A DNA stretch of 5,695 bases from Oscillospiraceae bacterium (GTDB lineage Bacteria > Bacillota > Clostridia > Oscillospirales > Ruminococcaceae). Each line of letters starts with the position of its first letter. Position 1 is the stretch's first letter. The position numbers and the translations under genes were made by a program. The stretch is taken from NCBI GenBank assembly GCA_900768675.1, contig CAAGDT010000005.1:1-5695 (forward strand), given 5' to 3'. The notes under the pieces were generated by a model. The model made no database searches, was not told where the DNA came from, and saw nothing but the letters and a program-made list of their open reading frames with translations. Positions 1 to 5,594 of the stretch are shown piece after piece.

Positions 1-6
1 AAATAA

Positions 7-1197
7 TCAGATTTCATCAAGGTCAAGCCCAAGCTCAAGGCGGGACTGAACCATATCAACAAACTGCCTTGCTGTTCTCGGAGAGCGGCCGCACTTTTTA
101 AGCGCAAAACGCTCCGCAAGACTTAAAAGCTTTTCCTCCGCAATATCAAGCTTCCTGTCGGCAGCAATCTTCGACACAATATCAAGATAGCCGCTTTTGT
201 CGGGAGTTGTGAATGTGATATAAAGCCCGAACCTGTCGGCAAGGGACATATTTTCATCTCTGGCGTCTGCGGCGTGCATTTCGTCGCCTGTACGCTCGGA
301 GTTGGTTTCTTTAATAATGCGGCGGCGGTTGGTTGTAGCGTAGATAACGCAGTTTTCGGGCATTACCGCAACCGAGCCTTCAAGCGCCTGCTTTAAAAAG
401 CTGTAGCCCTCGTCGTTTTCGCTGAAGGTAATGTCGTCTATGAACAGAATAAACCGCAGTGGGTTATTTCTCACAATGTCATAAATCTTATAGATGCCGA
501 GAATAGCCGCCTTAGGGATATGGATTATGCGAAGCTGGGGATACTCGTTTATGAGCGCCTTTACGGTGCTGGACTTGCCTGTTCCCCTGTCGCCGTAAAG
601 CAGGACGTTCTGCCGCTTTGCGCTGTTTATGAAGCAGAGGGTATTATCTATTACCCGCTTTCTCTGGGCTTCGTAGTTCTTAAGGTCGCTCAGTCTTACG
701 CTGTCAAAGCCGGAAACGGGAGAAATAGTGCTGCCGTCAAAGGAAAAGGCTTTATTGGCAGCAAAGACGCTTGAGCCGTAAAGAGAAACGTAGGACAGCA
801 CGCTTTCTGCGCTTATCTCGGTGTCTCCCTTTTCGTACTGCGGGAAAGGCAGGCTTTCTCCGCCGCAGCGGGACTGCAGCTCGCTTACAAGCTCATCGCA
901 GCTTACCCTTGCAAAGCGGGATAATATATCAAGGTCGTTCTTTATCGCTGAGTACAGCTTTTCCGACTTGTTTTCAAGCCATGCGGAAATGATTTTATTG
1001 CCGCTGTCAACTGCTAAAAAGAAAAGGTAGTCGCTAAGGCTTTTCCCTTCTGTAAAAAGTATGCTGCAAACACGGGAATATGCCTCTGCCGCTTTTTCGG
1101 GGGCAGTATCAGCGGTTTCGCACATACTGCATATTAATTCGTCGTTTTTATACTCGGGGCAGCAGATAAGCGCCCTGAGCAGTTTAAGGCTTTCCAT
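7..1197 (-). CDS. DUF815-family AAA+ ATPase (ATP-binding protein)
   Basis: This is a 396-residue cytoplasmic P-loop ATPase. Visible motifs are Walker A GDRGTGKSS (residues 202-210), Walker B FILFIDD (249-255), a sensor-1-like ATTNRR (287-292), SLADRFGL (318-325) and GRSPRTARQF (370-379) in the position of sensor 2. This order, with a helical N-terminal part of about 170 residues and the SL(A/S)DRFGL block, is characteristic of the DUF815 family, whose exact cellular role is not established. The length appears full for the family and no motif is broken. The ATG at 1197 is preceded by AAGG about 7 nt upstream and sits about 50 nt downstream of a good promoter, supporting this start. It is transcribed separately from the transporter operon upstream, from which a terminator divides it. 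Related AAA+ families such as DnaC/IstB-like loaders are alternatives but fit the C-terminal motifs less well. Confidence 0.9.
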   Translation of the reverse strand: MESLKLLRALICCPEYKNDELICSMCETADTAPEKAAEAYSRVCSILFTEGKSLSDYLFFLAVDSGNKIISAWLENKSEKLYSAIKNDLDILSRFARVSCDELVSELQSRCGGESLPFPQYEKGDTEISAESVLSYVSLYGSSVFAANKAFSFDGSTISPVSGFDSVRLSDLKNYEAQRKRVIDNTLCFINSAKRQNVLLYGDRGTGKSSTVKALINEYPQLRIIHIPKAAILGIYKIYDIVRNNPLRFILFIDDITFSENDEGYSFLKQALEGSVAVMPENCVIYATTNRRRIIKETNSERTGDEMHAADARDENMSLADRFGLYITFTTPDKSGYLDIVSKIAADRKLDIAEEKLLSLAERFALKKCGRSPRTARQFVDMVQSRLELGLDLDEI

Positions 1198-1254
1198 TTC
1201 AGTACCTTCGTTTGGTAAAATTTATGTAATGTTCTCTCGACTACACACTTATTC

Positions 1255-1283
1255 ATTATACCTCATTCCGACAAAAATAGCAA
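1255..1283 (-). promoter_or_regulatory. Sigma-A-type promoter for the DUF815 ATPase gene
   Basis: On the minus strand TTGCTA (1283-1278) and TATAAT (1260-1255) are separated by exactly 17 bp. The -10 is perfect and the -35 matches TTGACA at four of six positions. The predicted start, near 1248, gives a leader of about 50 nt to the ATG at 1197. The rest of the 1198-1334 intergenic stretch is AT-rich and shows no other gene. Confidence 0.8.
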
Positions 1284-1334
1284 TAGTTTTTTGCGAAAAT
1301 AAAGGCATTTTCTTTGTTATTTAAATATCAAAAG

Positions 1335-1377
1335 AAAAGCCCGCTGTGACGCATAAAAATAGGTACAACGGGCTTTT
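1335..1377 (-). terminator. Rho-independent terminator of the transporter/small-protein operon
   Basis: The inverted repeat AAAAGCCCG (1335-1343) / CGGGCTTTT (1369-1377) forms a 9-bp stem, extended after one mismatch by TGT/ACA. On the minus strand the 3' arm runs into TTTTCTTTT. It lies about 20 bp past the stop codon of the small ORF ending at 1397, and upstream of the promoter of the next minus-strand gene. The plus strand also carries a short T-rich tail, so it could work both ways, but no plus-strand gene ends here. Confidence 0.85.
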
Positions 1378-1396
1378 GTTTATTGTGATAAAGCTA

Positions 1397-1657
1397 TTAT
1401 AAATCCTGCAAATCGGCGGCGGGTATATCGTTTTCAAGATTGTCCCTTCCTAAATCCGTATCAATTTCGAGGTACGCTTTGGAAATCGGCTTTTCGGTGT
1501 GAAAAACCTTCTGAACGGGGGCTTTTGTTCCTGCAATTATCGGATTTGCCCGTTCCTTTCCGCTTTTAGCCTTGCCGCTTATTTCGGGAACGGCAGGCTC
1601 ATCGTTTCCGGGCTTTGTATGAGTGCGCTCGGGGCGCTTCATTCCTTGCTTTGGCAT
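1397..1657 (-). CDS. Small charged, probably disordered protein of unknown function (86 aa)
   Basis: I do not recognise a named domain. The 86-residue product has a basic, proline-rich N-terminal half (MPKQGMKRPERTHTK at the start, more Lys/Pro to about residue 60) and an acidic tail (residues 63-86, with DTDLGRDNLEND and ending ADLQDL). It has no membrane segment or signal peptide, so a cytoplasmic, largely unstructured protein is likely. The reading frame stays open from ATG 1711, but I chose ATG 1655-1657 because GGAAAGGA lies about 8 nt upstream. The upper ATG has no Shine-Dalgarno and begins 3 nt past the transporter stop, so the 104-residue form could arise only by translational coupling. 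It is the last gene of the transporter operon and is followed directly by a terminator. That placement and the well-placed RBS argue that it is real. Confidence 0.7.
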   Translation of the reverse strand: MPKQGMKRPERTHTKPGNDEPAVPEISGKAKSGKERANPIIAGTKAPVQKVFHTEKPISKAYLEIDTDLGRDNLENDIPAADLQDL

Positions 1658-1714
1658 AATACTATTCCTTTCCGAGCAGTAATGCTGCTCATCGGGATAT
1701 ATTGTTGCCATTTA

Positions 1715-2833
1715 TCAATAGAATATACCGTTCCACAGTAGCATAAAGCAAAGCAGTACTGCAAGAAAAGCAAAATTAAAGGCGGAAAATTTCAGCACAT
1801 AGCTTTTGGTTTTGCCCGGGTTATGAAGAACATATTCACGGAAGGTTATAAGGCTTGCAAGGGAAGCGATAAGCGTTCCTGCGCCGCCTATGTTTACGCC
1901 AACAAGAAGCTCACGGTAGTTATCAGTGAACTGAGAGAGGAGAATTGCGGAGGGAACGTTGCTTATGAACTGGCAGGACAAAGTACTTACTACCAGAGTG
2001 CTTTTTTCCAGAAGCGCCGAGAAGAAATCACGGACAACATCAATTCTTGACATATTCCCCGAAAAGATAAAGAAGAAAACGAAGGTAAACAGCAAGGGAT
2101 AGTCAACGGTTGCCAGCGCCCACCTGTCCATAAAAATAAGCACGGCGGGGATAACGACAAGTCCTATCCAATATGGTATTCCACGGAAAACGCAGGCTAT
2201 TGCAAGTGCAAACAAAACAAGATAAACAGCCGCCCGCTTTCTGTCTATTGCGGGGATTACCTCGTCAAGGGAAAGAGGCTCGGGTCTTACGAAAATAATG
2301 CAGCAAAGAGTTATAAGCAAAACCGAAAGCACAAAAGGCGGAGCCATTATGCCCATAAATTCGCCGTTGGGGATACTGAATTTTGTATAGAGTAAGAGGT
2401 TCTGAGGATTTCCGAAGGGAGTAAGCATACCGCCTAAATTTGCAGCAATATTCTGCATAATAAAGGTAAACGCCATATACTTTTCCTTGTGTGTGGCAGT
2501 AAGCATTATGTATCCCAAAGGCAGAAAGGTAAGCAGCGCCATATCGTTGGCTATAAGCATTGAGCCGATAAAGGTAACGTACACAAGTACAAGTATTCCC
2601 ATACGGGCGTTTTTTGCAAGCTGAATAAGCTTATGGGCGAGTATGTAGAAAAAGCGGATATTTTTCAGAGCGCATACCACCGCAAGCACGCAGAAAAGGC
2701 AGGAAAGGGTCTTGAAATCGAAATAGCCAAGGTATTCTCCGTCGGGCGGCACAATAAAGCAGGTAATAAGCGCCGCCACAAGCGCCACAACCATTACAAC
2801 ATTCTTTCTTACAAAGCCGATAACGTATTTCAT
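1715..2833 (-). CDS. SLC13/CitMHS-type (ion transporter superfamily) membrane permease
   Basis: The product is a 372-residue polytopic inner-membrane protein with roughly ten hydrophobic segments. Two re-entrant-type motif regions are visible: ANDMALL (residues 95-101) with GGMLTPFGNPQN (134-145) in the first half, and QFISNVPSA (288-296) with GVNIGGAGT (312-320) in the second. This paired layout is typical of the ArsB/NhaD/CitMHS/DASS ion transporter superfamily. Members move dicarboxylates, citrate, arsenite or sodium; the substrate cannot be read from the sequence. There is no ArsA- or ArsR-like neighbour to suggest arsenic. The ATG at 2833 is chosen over an in-frame GTG at 2875 because GGGAAGGGA lies just upstream of it and the predicted transcription start falls near 2875. 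The gene heads a two-gene operon with the small ORF at 1397-1657. Confidence 0.88.
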   Translation of the reverse strand: MKYVIGFVRKNVVMVVALVAALITCFIVPPDGEYLGYFDFKTLSCLFCVLAVVCALKNIRFFYILAHKLIQLAKNARMGILVLVYVTFIGSMLIANDMALLTFLPLGYIMLTATHKEKYMAFTFIMQNIAANLGGMLTPFGNPQNLLLYTKFSIPNGEFMGIMAPPFVLSVLLITLCCIIFVRPEPLSLDEVIPAIDRKRAAVYLVLFALAIACVFRGIPYWIGLVVIPAVLIFMDRWALATVDYPLLFTFVFFFIFSGNMSRIDVVRDFFSALLEKSTLVVSTLSCQFISNVPSAILLSQFTDNYRELLVGVNIGGAGTLIASLASLITFREYVLHNPGKTKSYVLKFSAFNFAFLAVLLCFMLLWNGIFY

Positions 2834-2881
2834 TCCGTAATCCCTTCCCTTGCCTGTCTTTCTCTGTAAACGCACATTCTT

Positions 2882-2909
2882 ATTATATATTCTTTTTTCC
2901 TTTTGTCAA
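2882..2909 (-). promoter_or_regulatory. Sigma-A-type promoter for the transporter operon
   Basis: On the minus strand a perfect TTGACA (2909-2904) and a perfect TATAAT (2887-2882) are separated by 16 bp. The predicted start near 2875 gives a leader of about 42 nt to the ATG at 2833. It diverges from the tRNA promoter, whose -35 begins at 2940, with about 30 bp between the two -35 boxes. Confidence 0.85.
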
Positions 2910-2939
2910 TACAAAATCGGAAACAGCGGAAATTTATCC

Positions 2940-2968
2940 TTGACAAACAATCTCTTTTGCTGTATAAT
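2940..2968 (+). promoter_or_regulatory. Perfect-consensus promoter for tRNA-Ser
   Basis: TTGACA (2940-2945), a 17-bp spacer and TATAAT (2963-2968) match the full sigma-A consensus, as expected for a stable-RNA gene. The start should fall at about 2974-2976. The transcript would then begin almost exactly at the left end of the repeat element at 2972-3040 before reaching the tRNA. Confidence 0.9.
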
Positions 2969-2971
2969 ATA

Positions 2972-3040
2972 TAAGGCAACGCCACACAAAGGCCGCCTGA
3001 TGGCGCAATCCGCACGCAATCTTTGTGCGGTATTGCCTTA
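2972..3040 (-). repeat. Hairpin-forming MITE-like repeat element, copy 1 (in the tRNA leader)
   Basis: A 69-bp unit with terminal inverted repeats: AAGGCAACGCCACACAAAG (2973-2991) and the complement of CTTTGTGCGGTATTGCCTT (3021-3039) agree at 16 of 19 positions. Internally CCGCAC (3010-3015) pairs with GTGCGG (3025-3030), and this stem is extended by GCAAT/ATTGC; CGCC (2994-2997)/GGCG (3002-3005) forms a small second stem. Read on the minus strand it starts AAGGCAATACCGCA and aligns with the sequence beginning at 5594. It holds no credible coding sequence. The size and inverted ends resemble a miniature inverted-repeat element; a clear target-site duplication beyond TA is not visible. It could alternatively be a structured 5' leader of the tRNA transcript. 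Confidence 0.65.
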
Positions 3041-3050
3041 GTAACATTTT

Positions 3051-3139
3051 GGAAGCGTATCGAAGTGGTCATAACGGGACTGACTCGAAATCAGTTGTAC
3101 CTCACGGTACCGTGGGTTCGAATCCCACCGCTTCCGCCA
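3051..3139 (+). tRNA. tRNA-Ser (anticodon CGA), CCA encoded
   Basis: A full type II cloverleaf folds by eye. The acceptor stem is GGAAGCG (3051-3057) with CGCTTCC. The D-arm has GG in its loop. The anticodon stem is ACTGA (3079-3083)/TCAGT (3091-3095), with loop CTCGAAA and anticodon CGA at 3086-3088. The long variable arm is GTACC/GGTAC around TCAC, and the T-arm is GTGGG-TTCGAAT-CCCAC. The discriminator is G at 3136, followed by genomic CCA. The long variable arm and G73 identify serine; the tRNA reads UCG codons. It is a single tRNA with its own consensus promoter and terminator. Confidence 0.97.
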
Positions 3140-3188
3140 GCCGAGAGCCTCGGCACCCAGAAAGCCCGATTACAAGTCGGGCTTTTTT
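3138..3188 (+). repeat. tRNA trailer/terminator direct repeat, copy 1
   Basis: This unit begins inside the CCA end of the tRNA and contains a perfect hairpin GCCGAG (3140-3145), loop AGC, CTCGGC (3149-3154). The linker ACCCAG and the terminator stem follow. It is repeated at 3234-3284 with 45 of 51 positions identical by hand count; the first 34 positions differ once. Similarity stops abruptly at the tRNA 3' end. Confidence 0.85.
3161..3188 (+). terminator. Rho-independent terminator of tRNA-Ser
   Basis: AAAGCCCGA (3161-3169) pairs with TCGGGCTTT (3177-3185) around a 7-nt loop, followed by further Ts to 3188. It lies just beyond the trailer hairpin that abuts the tRNA. Confidence 0.9.
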
Positions 3189-3233
3189 CTATGTTTGGTT
3201 TCACCTTCAAAAATATATTTTGCTTGTCACTTA

Positions 3234-3284
3234 CAGCCGAGTGCCTCGGCACCCAGAAAGCCCGATTTAAAACCGGGCTTTATT
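3234..3284 (+). repeat. tRNA trailer/terminator direct repeat, copy 2 (no tRNA)
   Basis: This is the second copy of the 51-bp unit, offset 96 bp from the first. It keeps the hairpin GCCGAG (3236-3241)/CTCGGC (3245-3250) with loop TGC, but the sequence upstream shows no tRNA or tRNA remnant. Most differences from copy 1 fall in the terminator loop and its closing pair, leaving both hairpins able to form. Confidence 0.85.
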
Positions 3285-3289
3285 TTTTT
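3257..3289 (+). terminator. Second rho-independent terminator downstream of tRNA-Ser
   Basis: AAAGCCCG (3257-3264) pairs with CGGGCTTT (3274-3281) around a 9-nt loop, followed by ATTTTTTT. It would act as a back-up terminator in series, insulating the downstream operon promoter at 3312-3340 from tRNA transcription. Confidence 0.85.
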
Positions 3290-3311
3290 GCATAAAATCG
3301 GCTTTTCGCTA

Positions 3312-3340
3312 TTGAATATACCGCCGCCAAGTGATATAAT
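3312..3340 (+). promoter_or_regulatory. Extended -10 promoter for the transglutaminase/DUF308 operon
   Basis: TTGAAT (3312-3317), a 17-bp spacer and TATAAT (3335-3340) form a good sigma-A promoter, with TGA directly before the -10 giving an extended -10 (TGn). The predicted start near 3347 leaves a short leader of about 26 nt to the ATG at 3373, with no room for a riboswitch. Confidence 0.82.
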
Positions 3341-3372
3341 ATAACTATAAGCAACCACAACTCAAAGGAATT

Positions 3373-4974
3373 ATGAAAACAAAAACAAGACTACTGATTA
3401 TTCTGATTTTAGCCTGCTGTTTTTCCTTTTTTGGTGCAGGCGCAAAGATTTACGCCGAACAAAGTATTTCCACGGTAATCAGCTCCCGCTTTTCCGACTC
3501 AATTGAAAAGGGAGAAGCCTTTACCGATTTATCCGACCTTGGCTTCACCGTTGATTTATCCGACGAAAAATCGGCGGAGGAATACCGCACGGTGATTGCT
3601 GCGCTGGATAAGGTTCGCTTCAAAAAGGGGAAAATTTCCTTTGGCAGGTACGGCGAGACCTATCTCGACTATACACCTCGGATTTCCTCCGAAAAGGGCT
3701 TGCTGCAAGGGATTGATATTGTTTACAGCGACTATTACAGAAATTCTGACGGAAGCTGCGATATTTCAATGCTTATGCAGGATAAGGAAGCAGTTCAGCA
3801 GGAATACGAATATGCTCTTTCTGCCGCAAGGGAGGAAATGACCGAAACGGAAAAGGCGCTTGCTCTTTACGACTACATCATTTCCCTTCTTAGCTTCCCC
3901 GACTCTCTCGGTTTTTACGAGGACGGCTCGGAAATATATCCGCCCGACTGCTACACGGCGGTAGGAGCGCTTAGGGATAAATATGCGGTCTGCTCCGCCT
4001 ACTCAAAGCTTTACGCAATACTGCTGAACGAATCTGGAATACCCGCAGTTACGGTTTTCAGCAGCGAAATGAAGCACGAATGGGTAATGCTTATGCTTGG
4101 CGGCGAATGGTATCACGCAGACTGCACCTGGGACGACATACGCTATAACGGCGGAGTCACAAGCTTCGGGGATTACAACAGCGATAACCTTGACATAGGC
4201 GCCGCTTCCCACAAGTATTTTCTCAAAAGCGACGAGGAAATAACTGCACTTGGCCACTACGGCTGGGCTCTTTCGGGAACGGTAAACCCCGAGAAGCTTA
4301 ATAAAGCCCCCAAAGCCACGAAATCGGCAGCCTTTGACAGCGCCTTTTTCTCGGAAAACAGCGGTTTTCAGACTCTCAGCGGCTACGGATATATTAACGG
4401 GCGCTGGTATTTTGCCGATTTACTTTCGGGCAGTATTATTTCTGCCGATTTTAATGCAGAAACCGCAGACTACATAGAACTGCCACTTAAGGGCGAAGCA
4501 ATAAAATACACCGCCGCTCTCGGAGATTATCTCTATATCTGCACAAACGGCGGAGTTTACCGTTACAGCCCTGCTTCCGAGGAATGTACGGCGGTTCTCG
4601 TTCCTCCCGAAAACGGGGCTTTTACAGAAATGTCGGCGGCTTCGGATATGCTGCATACTGTTGCCGTTATTTACGAAAAGGAACAGCCCGTTTCATCAAT
4701 AACAGAATCACGCAGCAGAAATGAATTGGAGGCTGTTACCGCTGTTGAGGCAGCAGTCGCTACGCCTGCTACACAAGAAACAGTCGGCGATGTTATAGAA
4801 GAAAAAAGCGAGGCAGAAGACCTGCCCCCAAAAATAGAAACCGAGACAGAAACAAAAACAGAAAAAAACAGCCCGAACAAGGGAACGGTATTATTGGTTA
4901 TTATACCTGCGGCGGCTCTTGCGGCAGGCTTTGCAATAAAGAAATTTACCGGCAGAAAGGACAAAAAACTATGA
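3373..4974 (+). CDS. Secreted, C-terminally anchored transglutaminase-like domain protein
   Basis: A 533-residue extracytoplasmic protein. Residues 1-28 form a signal peptide (basic MKTKTR, hydrophobic core, IYA|EQ cleavage site). The transglutaminase-like core spans about 155-260, with a plausible Cys-His-Asp triad: Cys207 in KYAVCSAYS, His235 in MKHEWV and Asp250 in WYHADCTWDD. The family includes cysteine protease-like and transglutaminase-like enzymes; the substrate is unknown. Residues 333-410 hold aromatic, beta-rich repeats (GYINGRWYFAD, GDYLYICTNGGVYRYS) resembling propeller blades. A Glu/Thr-rich low-complexity linker follows (about 470-500), then one hydrophobic segment (505-521) and a basic tail, so the enzyme is tethered outside the membrane. 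AAAGGA precedes the ATG at 3373. The gene overlaps the next one by 4 bp. Cys15/Cys16 lie within the signal core but do not make a convincing lipobox. Confidence 0.88.
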   Translation: MKTKTRLLIILILACCFSFFGAGAKIYAEQSISTVISSRFSDSIEKGEAFTDLSDLGFTVDLSDEKSAEEYRTVIAALDKVRFKKGKISFGRYGETYLDYTPRISSEKGLLQGIDIVYSDYYRNSDGSCDISMLMQDKEAVQQEYEYALSAAREEMTETEKALALYDYIISLLSFPDSLGFYEDGSEIYPPDCYTAVGALRDKYAVCSAYSKLYAILLNESGIPAVTVFSSEMKHEWVMLMLGGEWYHADCTWDDIRYNGGVTSFGDYNSDNLDIGAASHKYFLKSDEEITALGHYGWALSGTVNPEKLNKAPKATKSAAFDSAFFSENSGFQTLSGYGYINGRWYFADLLSGSIISADFNAETADYIELPLKGEAIKYTAALGDYLYICTNGGVYRYSPASEECTAVLVPPENGAFTEMSAASDMLHTVAVIYEKEQPVSSITESRSRNELEAVTAVEAAVATPATQETVGDVIEEKSEAEDLPPKIETETETKTEKNSPNKGTVLLVIIPAAALAAGFAIKKFTGRKDKKL

Positions 4975-5594
4975 AAAAACGTGACATTAACCTTATTATC
5001 GAGGACTCTGTAAACGAAACAAAGGCTATTCTTATTTTCCAGTCCGTTGTCGAGCTTATTCTCGGATTTTTCCTTATCTTTTTCCCCGGCATCAGCTCTA
5101 AAATTCTATGTATTATAATCGGCTCTCTTATGGCAGGCTACGGTATTTTCGACATTATTTCCTTTATCACCAACAGCCGTCCATACTCTTTCCGGCAGGG
5201 ACTTTTCTCGGGAGTTCTTACTACCGCTCTCGGTCTTGCCTTTATCGTGCAGGCGGAGCAGCTTGTAAACCTCCTTTCAATCGTTCTCGGCATTCTTATC
5301 ATTATCGAAAGCATTGTAAATCTGCGCCGGGCGCTGCTTATAAAGGAAATGGGGTTCGGCTACTGGTACATTACACTTATTCTTTCCTTTCTTACCTTTG
5401 CGGCAGGGCTTATAATCATCGTTTATCCGAATCTTTTCGTAGGCTTTATCTTTACCCTTATCGGTATAATTATCGTTGCCCAGTGCGTAATTGATATATG
5501 GAGCATACACAGGATTACAAAGCTTAAGAAGGACTTTGAGCAGAAGTATAAGGACGAAAAAAACACGATTTACATTGAGGCAGAAAAGAAATAA
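4971..5594 (+). CDS. DUF308/HdeD-type multi-pass membrane protein
   Basis: A 207-residue protein with about six transmembrane helices (roughly residues 18-38, 43-66, 76-95, 98-116, 128-150 and 153-177). They are arranged as repeated pairs with Gly-rich segments such as GSLMAGYGIFDII and GIIIVAQCVIDIW, typical of the DUF308/HdeD family. The N-terminus is short and charged, and the Lys/Glu-rich C-terminus (about 180-207) should be cytoplasmic. Family members are linked to acid or envelope stress in enterobacteria, but the clostridial versions have no defined role. Its ATG overlaps the TGA of the transglutaminase-like gene (ATGA, 4971-4974), and AAAGGA lies 9 nt upstream inside that gene. The two are therefore very probably co-translated. 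The stop codon at 5592-5594 touches the start of a repeat element, and no conventional terminator is seen before the window end. Confidence 0.87.
   Translation: MKKRDINLIIEDSVNETKAILIFQSVVELILGFFLIFFPGISSKILCIIIGSLMAGYGIFDIISFITNSRPYSFRQGLFSGVLTTALGLAFIVQAEQLVNLLSIVLGILIIIESIVNLRRALLIKEMGFGYWYITLILSFLTFAAGLIIIVYPNLFVGFIFTLIGIIIVAQCVIDIWSIHRITKLKKDFEQKYKDEKNTIYIEAEKK

Noticed and set aside
520..1030. Several plus-strand open frames inside the ATPase gene
   Set aside because: They are antisense to a gene with clear Walker motifs and have no promoter or recognisable domain.
2972..3045. T-box or other riboswitch ahead of the tRNA
   Set aside because: There is no T-box sequence, specifier loop or coding gene downstream, and the inverted-repeat structure matches the element at 5594 instead.
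2830..3072. An 80-codon minus-strand open frame upstream of and overlapping the transporter start
   Set aside because: It runs across the two divergent promoters, the repeat element and the tRNA start, has no ribosome binding site and resembles no protein family.
3023..3295. Plus-strand open frames of 81-90 codons crossing the tRNA
   Set aside because: They are translations of tRNA-Ser and the two trailer/terminator repeats; the repeated peptide simply reflects the DNA duplication.
3373..3460. Lipoprotein signal (Cys15/Cys16) in the transglutaminase-like protein
   Set aside because: The residues before each Cys (I-L-A and L-A-C) do not fit a lipobox well, and a good AxA-type signal peptidase I site with a C-terminal anchor explains the protein better.
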